From Rebecca billardiae RCC1528 (lineage: Eukaryota; Haptophyta), in NCBI GenBank assembly GCA_965240325.2, contig OZ251254.1:372001-436000 (forward strand): 64,000 nucleotides of DNA, written 5' to 3'. The position numbers and the translations under genes were made by a program. Below are positions 31,542-40,398 of the stretch, piece by piece (positions within the stretch are counted from its first letter, which is position 1; the number at the start of each line of letters is the position of its first letter). Below the pieces are notes generated by a model. The model saw only the letters and a list, made by a program, of their open reading frames with translations. It did no database searches and had not been told where the DNA came from.

Positions 31542-33417
31542 GTGATGGCTATTATATGGGTCGGCGCTGCGCGTCAACTTGGGCTGGAAACCTGTTTCTG
31601 AAACGCATGATGGCACGCCGGGCCGGTCGCCCGAGCTCGGAATTCCGACGCTGCCACTGGCGCCGCCACTGGCGCCACAGGGGCGCAGCGGCGGGGCTGA
31701 CGACGCGCGCGCGTGTGCATGTCTGACCACGGCAGAGTACGCGCTGCAATGACTGGCCCGTCTGCAGCACCCCGCCCCGCGCTGTGAGTGAGAGTGTGGC
31801 CCGCGCCCAAGCGAGAAGGCGGGCCGCGGGCGGCACTCCGCCGACCTCACCGGCCGCCGACCAGCCCGCGGCCGCCTGCTGCAGCTCGTGGAACACGCAG
31901 TCGCGCGCTCGCGCGTGGAGGGCGGCCCTGCGCGTATGCGCCCGCCGGGCTTGCCGCTTCATTCGCTGGCACCGCAGGCGAGCCGCTCGTCGCGCGCAGT
32001 GCAGGTCGAGCCCTCCGCGCGCCGCCACCGAGCCGGCGCCACGCCTCGCGCTCGTGCTCGAGCTGAGGCGGCGCGTGTCGCCCGAGCCGGCGGGTTCGCG
32101 CGCGTGCGCGTGGTGGACAGCCTCGCGCGTGCGCCCGCCGCGCGCCCCGCGTCGCTCGCTTGGCGCCGCACGCGAGCCGCTCGTCGCGCGACCGAACGAG
32201 ACGTCAATCGCAAGGGCGACCCTTGGAATGGCGTGGGCTCTCCGCCTGTCGTCCTTCACGGGCCGTCGTCGTCGACGCGAGGCCGCGCGAGGTTAGCTCC
32301 GATGCTCATAGTCCAAATCTTCATCATTCATAGTATTGCGACCAGTGATTCACGAGATGGACGAACGACTGCTAGATAAAAAAAAATCGGTTCGTCAGAC
32401 GATTCGAAAGAGGGCGTATCAACATCATCACCCGCATGTTAATCATGGCGCATGCCGCATGGGCATTCGTCGCTGATTCGTGCAAGCACAATGGTTCAAG
32501 TCTTTCATCACCTCACCAATGATCATTGGACGTACCGCGTGGTTCATACTGGTAAATTTTCACACACGCATTGAACGACCTTATGATATAGGTATTGGGT
32601 GTCGTAAGGTTGCCGAGATCGAACCTCGGACAATTTCAACTTCCAATTTGTCGTTTTTACGGGGGTCTACCTTCTCCAAGAACTTCGAATTCGCGCATCA
32701 TGACGAATCTGCAGGTCCACGTCTGCGCCGATCTTAACCGTCAAACGGTGTCGATTAGATTCGCGGTTATCTTGATTATTAGGGAGGAGTACGATATTTG
32801 AACGTACGTATTGTTTGGATTGAAACGCCGCTTAACAGCATGCAATTGTTTTCAAGACACGGTGCCAAACCAGCGAAGGTGACCATGAGCGGGGGGATCG
32901 TGGTGACGGCAGGTCCACGGAGGGGGGGGATCGTGATCACGGCAGGTCACGCGTTTTGACCGTGAGGGAACCGCCACAATTTGCGAAAACGCATAAACAG
33001 CGGTTTGAGCCAAAAGCAACGCTTGCACATCGAGCATACCCAGCAAGCCACGCAGTTCGAAACGAGGTCAAAACAAGAGGTTCGTGTTCTCCCCCCCCCA
33101 AAACTCCAACTCGCACGGGTGCAAAGGTGGCTCAATGCACGACGTCCGCTTCCGCCGCCTCCTCAAATCAACCACCAAAGATTGTACGACTCTGTGCGAC
33201 TCTTGAACGTCATATGGAATGCGGCGGTTGGCGGTTGCCGGGTCCTAGGACGTTCCTACTCGTGGAAGCAGACGCGAATTTTGAAAGAGTACCGCCGGCC
33301 GTCCCAGTTGGGCCTCTGAATCGCGCCTCTACCCGCGGTGACCCCGGGCAGCACGGGCAGCAACAAGTGCGCTGCAACTCGCCTGTATCCCTACCCCATA
33401 CGACCTCTCGCACGGGG
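31542..33417. other. Intergenic; composition shift, no secure gene
   Basis: 31542-32300 is GC-rich with open Arg/Ala-rich frames on both strands and a repeated GCGAGCCGCTCGTCGCGCG (near 31978 and 32172); I could not choose a coding strand. 32300-33400 is notably AT-richer and contains a tandem duplication around GGGGGGATCGTG (32892-32960). The frame of the downstream homeodomain gene stays open back to 32956, so part of this may be coding or 5' UTR. Confidence 0.45.
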
Positions 33418-34554
33418 ATGACGACGCCGGCGCAGCACGCCCACGTGGGCGTGGTGGCCGTGCCGCTCCAGATGGACGACCCGGCGGATGATGACGACGA
33501 CGCACCCTACTACTTCGGCCGCACGCAGTGGCGTTGGTCCACCCAGCCCGGCGTCGCCGAAGCGCTCGCCGCCTCGTATGCAAAGTGCCCGCACCCGACC
33601 CTCGAGGAGCGGAAGCGGCTCGCGGCGATGGCGGGCGTGGCCCCTGTGAACGTGCGCGTGTGGTTCCAGAACCGCAGGCAGCGTGACAAGCGCGCGGGCG
33701 TGCCGCCGCCCAAGCGGCGACCAGTGCCGGAGGGCGCGCCCGCGGCGGACGGTGGAGCCGGCGCACCGGCATCGGACACGGAGCCACCTCAGGCACAGGC
33801 GGCGCCGCAAGTCCATCGGCCTGCTCGGCGCGCGAAGCGGAACGAGCCGAGCAAGCATGCCGCCATGGGCGCGGCCAGCCTGAAGGCCGGCCGTGGCCGA
33901 CCAGTCCAGGCGAAGCCCATCCCGCAGGCCGCGGCGGTGGCCTCGCCGGTGAGCGCCGCCCCTGCGCTCGGCGGCGCACCCGGCGTCACGGTGCGCGTGT
34001 GCACGACGCCGAAGGGGCACTCGCAGCAGGTCGGGATGCACAGCCAGGGGGGCGCGCCGCACGGCGCCGTGGCGGCGCAGGCGCACCGTGCGGCGCAGCC
34101 CGGCGTGCCCCCTTCGACGAGCGCGTCGTACATGCTACCCACGAGCGCCCCTGCTCACCTGACGACCAACTTGCAAGGCATGCCCGTGCTGTGGGCCGGC
34201 GCTCTGAGCGGCGAGGCGGGGCACGCGCAGAGCGCGGCCGCGGGGGCTGACCTCATGCACGACACCGCCCAGCCGCTCTGGCACCCGGTGCAGCCGCCGG
34301 CGGGCGACTCGTCGCGCTACATGCTGCCGACGCTCCCGGCGCCGCTGCTGCCTAACCCCTACATGGCGCACCATCATCATCATCAGCAGCACGCGCCTTG
34401 GGACTACGCGCACATGGCGCCGACGATGCCATCGTACAACCCGCCCTCGGCCGCGGCGCAGCCGTACGCGCAGCTATACTACGAGCGCGGTGTGCCGCCG
34501 CCGACGCCGTACCACCGCCTGCAATCCGCCGACCTGCCGCCGCACCCGCATTAG
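33418..34554 (+). CDS. Homeodomain protein (putative transcription factor)
   Basis: Predicted 378 residues from ATG 33418. An acidic stretch (DDPADDDDD) precedes a homeodomain of about 60 residues: YFGRTQWRWSTQPGVAEALA as helix 1, PHPTLEERKRLAAMAG as loop and helix 2, and recognition helix VNVRVWFQNRRQRDKR, which keeps the invariant W, F, N and R of DNA-binding homeodomains. No three-residue loop extension is seen, so it is not a TALE type. The rest is low-complexity (Ala/Pro/His/Gln/Tyr) with a His run (HHHHHQQH) and SYMLPT/RYMLPT repeats, typical of a disordered regulatory region. The frame is open upstream to 32956 in AT-richer DNA with no good ATG context that I can judge, so the N-terminus is uncertain. 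Target genes unknown. Confidence 0.85.
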   Translation: MTTPAQHAHVGVVAVPLQMDDPADDDDDAPYYFGRTQWRWSTQPGVAEALAASYAKCPHPTLEERKRLAAMAGVAPVNVRVWFQNRRQRDKRAGVPPPKRRPVPEGAPAADGGAGAPASDTEPPQAQAAPQVHRPARRAKRNEPSKHAAMGAASLKAGRGRPVQAKPIPQAAAVASPVSAAPALGGAPGVTVRVCTTPKGHSQQVGMHSQGGAPHGAVAAQAHRAAQPGVPPSTSASYMLPTSAPAHLTTNLQGMPVLWAGALSGEAGHAQSAAAGADLMHDTAQPLWHPVQPPAGDSSRYMLPTLPAPLLPNPYMAHHHHHQQHAPWDYAHMAPTMPSYNPPSAAAQPYAQLYYERGVPPPTPYHRLQSADLPPHPH

Positions 34555-35353
34555 TCGGTGCGAGCGGCGGGCTCGTCGCGCCGTCGACCGGTGCGGGCGC
34601 GCGCGGGCCGGTGGCGCCCGCTAGTTCTTCCCGTGTTCCCTCTACTTCCAGACCCATCCACTTCCAGAAGCTCGCAGGCGATGCCGCTCCTCCGTGAGCC
34701 CCGCCGCCCAGCCAGCGAATATCTACACCCACCCGGCCCGCGCGAGCGCAGGCAGGGTGCCAGCCAGCAGCCGCCGCGGCCGGCTGCCGGCCTTATCCGT
34801 CGTCGCGCCTTCGCCGTTCGCGGACCTCGTGCGGCGGCATGACGACTGCGACCGTTCGGATCGGTCGGCCGTCCAGAGACTCAGTCCGAAGCCTGCAGGC
34901 CATGCCGCTCCTCTGTGAGCCCCGTGGCACTGCTAGCGTCGTGAAGTCGTTTCAACACCTGCCCCAGCGGAGCAGCGCGAGCAACACTCGTCGGCCTAAT
35001 GAATCAGGGGAGTGAGTGCAGTATCGTGACAACACGCCCCGCGTTCATGACTCACCCGTCAGGCCGTGACTTGCGTCGTGACAGGTAGGTCGTTCCGCGG
35101 AAAGCGCGGGAGGTGTCGCGATGATATGCTGTGATGAATAGTTACCAGTGCGGTCGCAGCGCGGTGATACTTTCAAGTGTTCATCACCGTTCCCGAGTGT
35201 GATTGTTAATGACTGTATCCAATCGGAGTTCACTATGATACCAGGCGGTATTTTCCGAATATTGGCGACGGTTGGGTGTTCGATGATGTCGTGATGATGA
35301 CCGAAAAGGATGAATGGCATCATCATCGTCATCTCTCATCACCACAGTATGAT

Positions 35354-35410
35354 CGGGCACTGCCGCCGACGAATCAGGAGACCCGCTTCGTCCTACCTGT
35401 GTCGTTAAAT
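35354..35410 (-). repeat. Dispersed repeat, copy B
   Basis: Inverted partner of 23404-23463; 57 bp, one mismatch and a 3-bp deletion relative to copy A. Confidence 0.85.
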
Positions 35411-35507
35411 AATAGAATGAGTATGACCCATCGATGAGTTTTCCGCGGGTAGACCACAATTGGAAAATACATGCGCCCCCCGATTGCTGTATCCTCTTAC
35501 CGCAGTT

Positions 35508-35535
35508 CAATCTGCTTCGTATGGAAGCAGATTTG
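35508..35535. repeat. Hairpin of two CAATCTGCTTC ends
   Basis: CAATCTGCTTC and its inverted copy GAAGCAGATTTG face each other across 5 bp. The same half-sequence forms the outer ends of the element at 36439-37442, so this may be an abutted pair of element ends or an excision product. Confidence 0.7.
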
Positions 35536-36438
35536 ACGGCGGCCGCTGCGCGCGCTTTGCGGCCCACCCACGCGCGCCTGGGCGTTGAACACGGCTTGCG
35601 AGTGCCCATGCATGGTCTAGCTACCCTCAGACAGCCACCAGCCTAGTACTTCCAGCTTCACCGCCTCCACGATGGCAACGCGCGGCGGCGCCGAGCTGCC
35701 GTCGTGCTGGCTGGGCGCTCGACTGGCCCGCGACACCCGGCTGCACTCCTTGCAGCCGCTTCAAGCACGTGGGCGACCGACAAAGATGATTGTAGACAGT
35801 GTACATACTGCGCGCGTTACTCTGCGCGCGTTCGCATGACCGATCACGATGAAAGTGCCCACCAGCCAGCCGCGCGGGACACACTGAGGCACGGGTCGGG
35901 CTCCTTCCTTGCGGCACGCCGCACGCGGTGTGTACACCGAGTGCAAGTCAGGCAGGCGCTTCGCGGGAGTGGTGGTATCGCTTCTTCGATTGTCTTGGCG
36001 TCGATCGCAGGCGCGACGCGCGTACCCCTCGCAAGTACACCCTCCTCGTGCTCAGTGTCACTCGCGCGGAGCCCACGGTGAGGGATCTTGAGCTCGAGGT
36101 GCAGCGTACGACCCTACGGGCGCTGAGTAGCAGCCTACCGACCGGCGCACGGGTGACGACCGTCATCCATTACGTTATGATACCCCTCCCAGCCTCACGC
36201 CGCAGCCTGACGATCACCTCCGCAGCGGTTTGAGCACCATTCCAAATCTGCTTCGTGGCATGTTCAAACGCTCGTTTGGCACTCCGCCTGGACGCCGTGG
36301 CACGGGAGAAGGGGAAGGGCGGTGGCGGCGAGGCTCGGGTCATCGATGGGTATGGTCCCAAAGATGCCCCCAAGCGTGCGCGCGCCCGCTCGCGCCGTCT
36401 ACCTGCGCGCCCAGCGCACCCACGCCGCCGCCCACCCA

Positions 36439-37442
36439 AATCTGCTTCGTATCTCTTTGTTGGCCGCGGGGAAGATACGCTAGCGTATCTTCGATGGCGC
36501 CCCGGCGCGCGTGAGCTCTGACGGCGCGTAGGAGGCGCGCGCGAGGGCGGCCGCGGGCGCGATTGATGCCTGGGACCTCAACGACAACTCACATGACGAG
36601 ACATTCTCTTCTGATGCCGATGACGGCCCTCCAGAGGCGACCGCGCTCGACGACGGTCGTGATTTGGACGACTGCGGCGCTGCGCGGCGTGAGGCGGAGG
36701 AAAGCGGCGCGGCGCAGGGCTTCGAGCGGGCTGTGGCGATGGAGCAACTTATCATCGTCAACGCCATCGCCCCGAGTGCCACCGCGCTGCCGCACGCCAC
36801 GCCAGTTGCGCCAGTGCAAGCTACGCGCGGCCGCTGCGGCACGAGCCGGGGGCGTGGCCAGCAGCGCGGTGGCCGCGGTGCCTGAGCAGGGCGTTGCAGG
36901 TGCGACCAGCGCGCCGCTGCCACCGCGCGCTCGTCAACAGTTGATGGAGTCGCGAATGCCGTACGTCCCGCCGACTAGCCCGCCCTGTGTGCTGTCGCCG
37001 TGACCCCTCAATGCTGTTGGTCGTCCGACGACGAGCTGCCGAGCGCGTCGCTGAGCGTGTCGCTCAAAACGTCAGTCGTGGAGCTCTCTGACGTGCGCGG
37101 CGCTTGCTGCCCATTAAGTCAATCATGTTGGGCACCTCCTGGGGCACCTCTGGCTGAAGTCTTAGCCTCTGAGGTCTCGAACATAGCCGGCGCTAGCGTA
37201 CTACCGGCACCCTCAAAAGGAAGATACGCTAGCGTCCTTCGACTTTTGGACGGTTCCGGCGGTCGGACGGTCGCCTGCGGCACCTGACGCCCAAACCCGA
37301 GCGGGTCCCAAGGTTTTCGAGGTCGCTGAACGCATTTGCCGCTGGGGCCGAGGTCTGGAAACCAAGCGATTGCGGCGTTTTTCGCGATTTTGTGGTCGGA
37401 AGGACGCTAGCGTATCTTCGGCCAACAAAGAGATAGAAGCAG
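36439..37442. mobile_element. Palindrome-bearing inverted-repeat element
   Basis: The left end (36439-36492) and the reverse complement of the right end (37399-37442) share CTGCTTC.TATCTCTTTGT, TGGCC and GAAGATACGCTAGCGT. The left copy includes a perfect 22-bp palindrome (36471-36492). Two inverted near-copies lie at 37220-37240 and 37399-37419 and bound a ~200-bp inner segment. The interior (36540-37000) contains a frame, AIDAWDLNDNSHDETF..., that reads like a degraded protein gene. No clear target duplication or transposase; calling it mobile is an inference. Confidence 0.55.
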
Positions 37443-37476
37443 ACTGCGGTAATAAGGGGATCAATAGGTGCGCAGC

Positions 37477-38262
37477 ATGGCGGCGGCCTCACGCGACCGC
37501 CTCGTCAGCCGCGCCGTCTATCGCGAGGTGGCGCGGCTGCTGCTCGCGATCGAGCGGCGCAGGCAGCTTGAGTCCGCGTCGATCGAGCGCGCCGTGCACT
37601 CGGGCGTGTGCCGGCGCAACGCGACGTCCGACGAGGCCATCCGCGCCGAGCAGCTGCTGAGCACGCATGGCGGCGACCCGGCGCTCGCACTCCGCGCCGC
37701 GCACTCGCCGTGCACGGTCGAGGGTGGCTTCGCCGCCATCCGGCAGCTCTCGGCGCACGTCGATGCGCTCGACCACTTCGTCACCACCGCGGCCTTCGTG
37801 CCCAGGCGGCGGGAGCCGCGCGCGCAGCACGTGCAGTTCCGCGTGGGCGATTTGGTCAGGCACCGCCACTTCCATCTGGAGAGCGAGCGCGGCTCGGGCG
37901 TGATCTACGGCTGGGAGCCGAGTCTGAACGCCGAGGTCGGGCGATCGGAGGAGTACGCCGGCTTCGTCGACAATCGCCGCCGCTTCTCGCCCATCGACGC
38001 CGGGCGCCAGGACGAGCCGCACTATCGGGTGCTCACGCGCGGCGGCGAGGCGCGGTGTGTCGCGCAGTCACTGCTGGAGCCGTTCGACACCACTCGGCGC
38101 GCCGAGGGCAAGCAGGGGACGGTCGTGCGGCGTGGCGCGCGGAGGCCGCCCCTCATCCAAGGCGCATCCTTCTTCTTCACGCGCGCGCGCCCGGCCGCCG
38201 ACTCGTACGAGCCCAAGCAGTGGCTGCGTGAGCTGTACCCGGACGACTGGGATGCCGATTGA
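37477..38262 (+). CDS. YccV/HspQ-like (hemimethylated-DNA-binding fold) domain protein
   Basis: Predicted 261 residues from ATG 37477; a GTG nine bases upstream is in frame but less likely. Residues about 112-205 match the YccV-like domain: VQFRVGDLVRHRHFHLESERGSG, VIYGWEPSL, SPIDAGRQDEPHYRVLTRGG and CVAQSLLEPFD. In bacteria HspQ is a Clp/Lon-related protease modulator; in eukaryotes the domain occurs in plastid ClpF and in F-box protein FBXO21, so a proteolysis adaptor role is the best guess. The N-terminal AVYREVARLLLAIERRRQ resembles an LYR-type helix, which I cannot confirm. No F-box or UVR motif is seen. The last ~28 codons and the stop lie in the first unit of a 117-bp tandem repeat that continues downstream. 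Confidence 0.78.
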   Translation: MAAASRDRLVSRAVYREVARLLLAIERRRQLESASIERAVHSGVCRRNATSDEAIRAEQLLSTHGGDPALALRAAHSPCTVEGGFAAIRQLSAHVDALDHFVTTAAFVPRRREPRAQHVQFRVGDLVRHRHFHLESERGSGVIYGWEPSLNAEVGRSEEYAGFVDNRRRFSPIDAGRQDEPHYRVLTRGGEARCVAQSLLEPFDTTRRAEGKQGTVVRRGARRPPLIQGASFFFTRARPAADSYEPKQWLRELYPDDWDAD

Positions 38263-38652
38263 TTCGGCCGGACTGGCAACGGCGGCCACGGTGCCCCACG
38301 CGCGCGCCCGGCCGCCGACTCGTACGAGCCCAACCAGTGGCTGCGTGAGCTGTACCCGGACGACTGGGATGCCGATTGATTCGGCCGGACTGGCAACGGC
38401 GGCCACGGTGCCCCACGCGCGCGCCCGGCCGCCGACTCGTACGAGCCCAAGCAGTGGCTGCGTGAGCTGTACCCGGACGACTGGGATGCCGATTGATTCG
38501 GCCGGACTGGCAACGGCGGCCACGGTGCCCCACGCGCGCGCCCGGCCGCCGACTCGTACGAGCCCAAGCAGTGGCTGCGTGAGCTGTACCCGGACGACTG
38601 GGATGCCGATTGATTCGGCCGGACTGGCAACGGCGGCCACGGTGCCCCACGC
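38179..38652 (+). repeat. 117-bp tandem repeat (4 copies) carrying the gene's 3' end
   Basis: Four nearly identical 117-bp units begin at about 38179, 38296, 38413 and 38530. Unit 1 holds the last codons of the YccV-domain gene (PKQWLRELYPDDWDAD) and its TGA. The three downstream units repeat them after the stop. 117 is a multiple of three. One visible substitution changes the Lys codon to Asn in unit 2. Confidence 0.97.
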
Positions 38653-38704
38653 GGCGCCGTGGGCACCGGCATCGCAGGGGAGAGACGGGGCGCGCACGCG
38701 CGCA

Positions 38705-38925
38705 CGCGCGCCCGCGGTGGCGCGGGCCGCTTCTGCAGTGGGGCGCGCACGCGCGCCGGCGGTGGGGTGGGCCGCGCAGGTGGTGGCGCGCGGCCCCCGC
38801 CGTTCCGGATTGACGGGGTGCACACGGTGCCGTCACTGGCGTCACTCGACACTCGTCACTCGTCAGCGCGCGGCGCCCCGCGGCTGCGTATGCGGCCGCG
38901 CGCGCGCGCGCTCCGCCTCAGGCTC
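38705..38925 (+). repeat. Repeat shared with GDP-mannose epimerase intron 3, intergenic copy
   Basis: Two blocks (about 38712-38802 and 38867-38920) match, in the same order, the sense strand of epimerase intron 3 (about 41015-40860). Shared runs include GGTGGCGCGGGCCGC, GCGCGCACGCGCGCCGGCGG and GCGCCCCGCGGCTGCGT. The intervening sequence differs. Confidence 0.8.
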
Positions 38926-40398
38926 CGGTCACTGTCCGGGACGTCCAGCAGGGGTGCATTCAGACTCTCTGAGGGGGGTCGCTGGGGGGGCTCCCCCCAG
39001 CCGATCGAAGGACGACCAAATACGCCTCAATATAAGGCCCCAACTCGCCAGAATTCGCATAGCAGACCGTGTTCGCTGGTGTTGGCTGAGGGCTGCGTCG
39101 TGCGGCGTCGGCTCTGCGCCGAGCGGCCATGACGCATTGCACACAGCCCCGATATCGGCGCCTCCCTCGCGAGTCAAGACGTAGCGCAGTGCAGGATCGA
39201 GCAACGCATTGACCGCTGCGGCGCAGGCCGCCGCACCTCGTGGCGCGCTCGCGAACAAGCTCTGAGCAGCCAGCTGTGGCAGTCCTCTGAGGAGCTGCAG
39301 CCAAGCACGAGCTCGTGCGCATGCCCGTGCCAGTACGAGCTGACGGCGCGGCCCGGGGCGCGAGCAGCTCGACGCCGACAAGCTCACGCGCACGCCCGCA
39401 CCGCCGCGAGCAGCTTGCTCGAGTCGACGAGCAGCTTCTCGCCCATCGGTGACTCTCAGTGCACGAAGGTGCACCCGGGGCGCGAACGCGACAGGGTGCC
39501 GCGGCCAACCAGCGGATGCGCCCGGATCAAGGCCTCCCAAGACGTCTCATCTCCTCGCCCGCTCCGCGGAACTCCATCGTGCGGGAGACCGGTCCGGGAG
39601 GCCAAAAAAAAGTTCAGCACGATGGAGTCCTCCGCCGTGTTCGACTGTGACGACGCGTTCAAACACGTCGAGGCGTGAGAAGACGTCGATTACTTCGATG
39701 AGGACTACGTTACTTCGTCCGCCGCCCCGGAGATCTTTCGATTGGTACCCTCATCGCCCTCTGGCTCCCAGGGCGGGTTCGTCTGAATGCACCCCCCCCC
39801 CATCATAGGCAAGGGCCGTGCCATAGCCGGTCACTAGACATCCCCTGACCGGGGTGCTACTGCCAGTGTCAGTGACCCGGACCGTGTTCACTGACTCAGA
39901 CACTCGTGACTCGAGTGACTCGGACCGTGTCAGCTCAGGACGGCCCTCAGAGCCAGATCCGCGCCGCCACTACCCGTCGTCGATCAGTAGCGGTGTATAT
40001 ATGTAGATATCCCTGACCCGCTGCGTACCGTTGCGTCTCGGCTGCCTGGCGCCCTAGGCCTGGCTGCCCGTGAGCCGCAGGCTGCGGACCGCAGCGGCGG
40101 CACTGCTGAGACGACTGTCCCGCCCCGCGGGACTGCCCGCGCCCGCGGCCCGGTGGAGTAACCGATGAGTCCGAGACCCCGCAGAGCCCTGACCCTGTGC
40201 CGCCTGTGCGGCCCCCGAGTGGCCCGAGTAAGTCTCCGCCGAGTATGGTCCGACGAAGCGGCTGGCGCGCCGCGGTACGGCCAGCTCTGCGATGTGGCGA
40301 TGCGCCGGCGCCGCCCAGACTCGTCCCAACACTTCGACCGAGGCAAGCGGCCGAGCCGGCTGAGCCGGCGCGGAGGAGCCTGCCCGCCGGGCCTCTCT
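38926..40398. other. Intergenic; possible gene remnants only
   Basis: Frames of about 180-200 codons on the minus strand (38929-39540) are not recognised. From 39621 the plus strand reads MESSAVFDCDDAFKHVEA, a TGA, then EDVDYFDEDYVTSS... to 39786, which looks like a broken acidic ORF. A 13-bp stem (ACTCCATCGTGC and its inverse) flanks its start. No RNA gene recognised. Confidence 0.4.

Larger units (their letters stand above)
34555..36438. other. Intergenic with short repeats, no secure gene
   Basis: A ~31-bp direct repeat (GCAGGCSATGCCGCTCCTCY) occurs near 34676 and 34896. The inverted copy of the 23.4-kb repeat lies at 35354-35410 and a hairpin at 35508-35535. A frame at about 35928-36233 (REWWYRFFDCLGVDRRRD...) reads like protein but has no ATG and no recognised family; it may be a decayed gene. 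The motif AAATCTGCTTCGT recurs at 36248 and 36438. Confidence 0.45.

Noticed and set aside
31552-32296. Overlapping open frames of 170-235 codons on both strands
   Set aside because: Arg/Ala-rich on either strand; no way to choose a coding strand and no domain.
32600-32640. GGTTGCCGAGATCGAACCTCGG as a possible tRNA T-arm
   Set aside because: The loop does not match the TTCRANNC consensus and no acceptor or anticodon arms can be drawn around it.
35928-36233. 101-codon frame with REWWYRFFDCLGVDRRRD
   Set aside because: Begins with GTG, has no upstream ATG or splice context and no recognised family.
38057-39184. Frames with 39-residue repeats on both strands over 38.18-38.65 kb
   Set aside because: They follow from the 117-bp tandem repeat being a multiple of three; only the frame containing the YccV domain has independent support.
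39621-39786. Acidic frame MESSAVFDCDDAF... with an internal TGA
   Set aside because: Too short and interrupted to call a gene; kept only as a possible remnant in the intergenic note.
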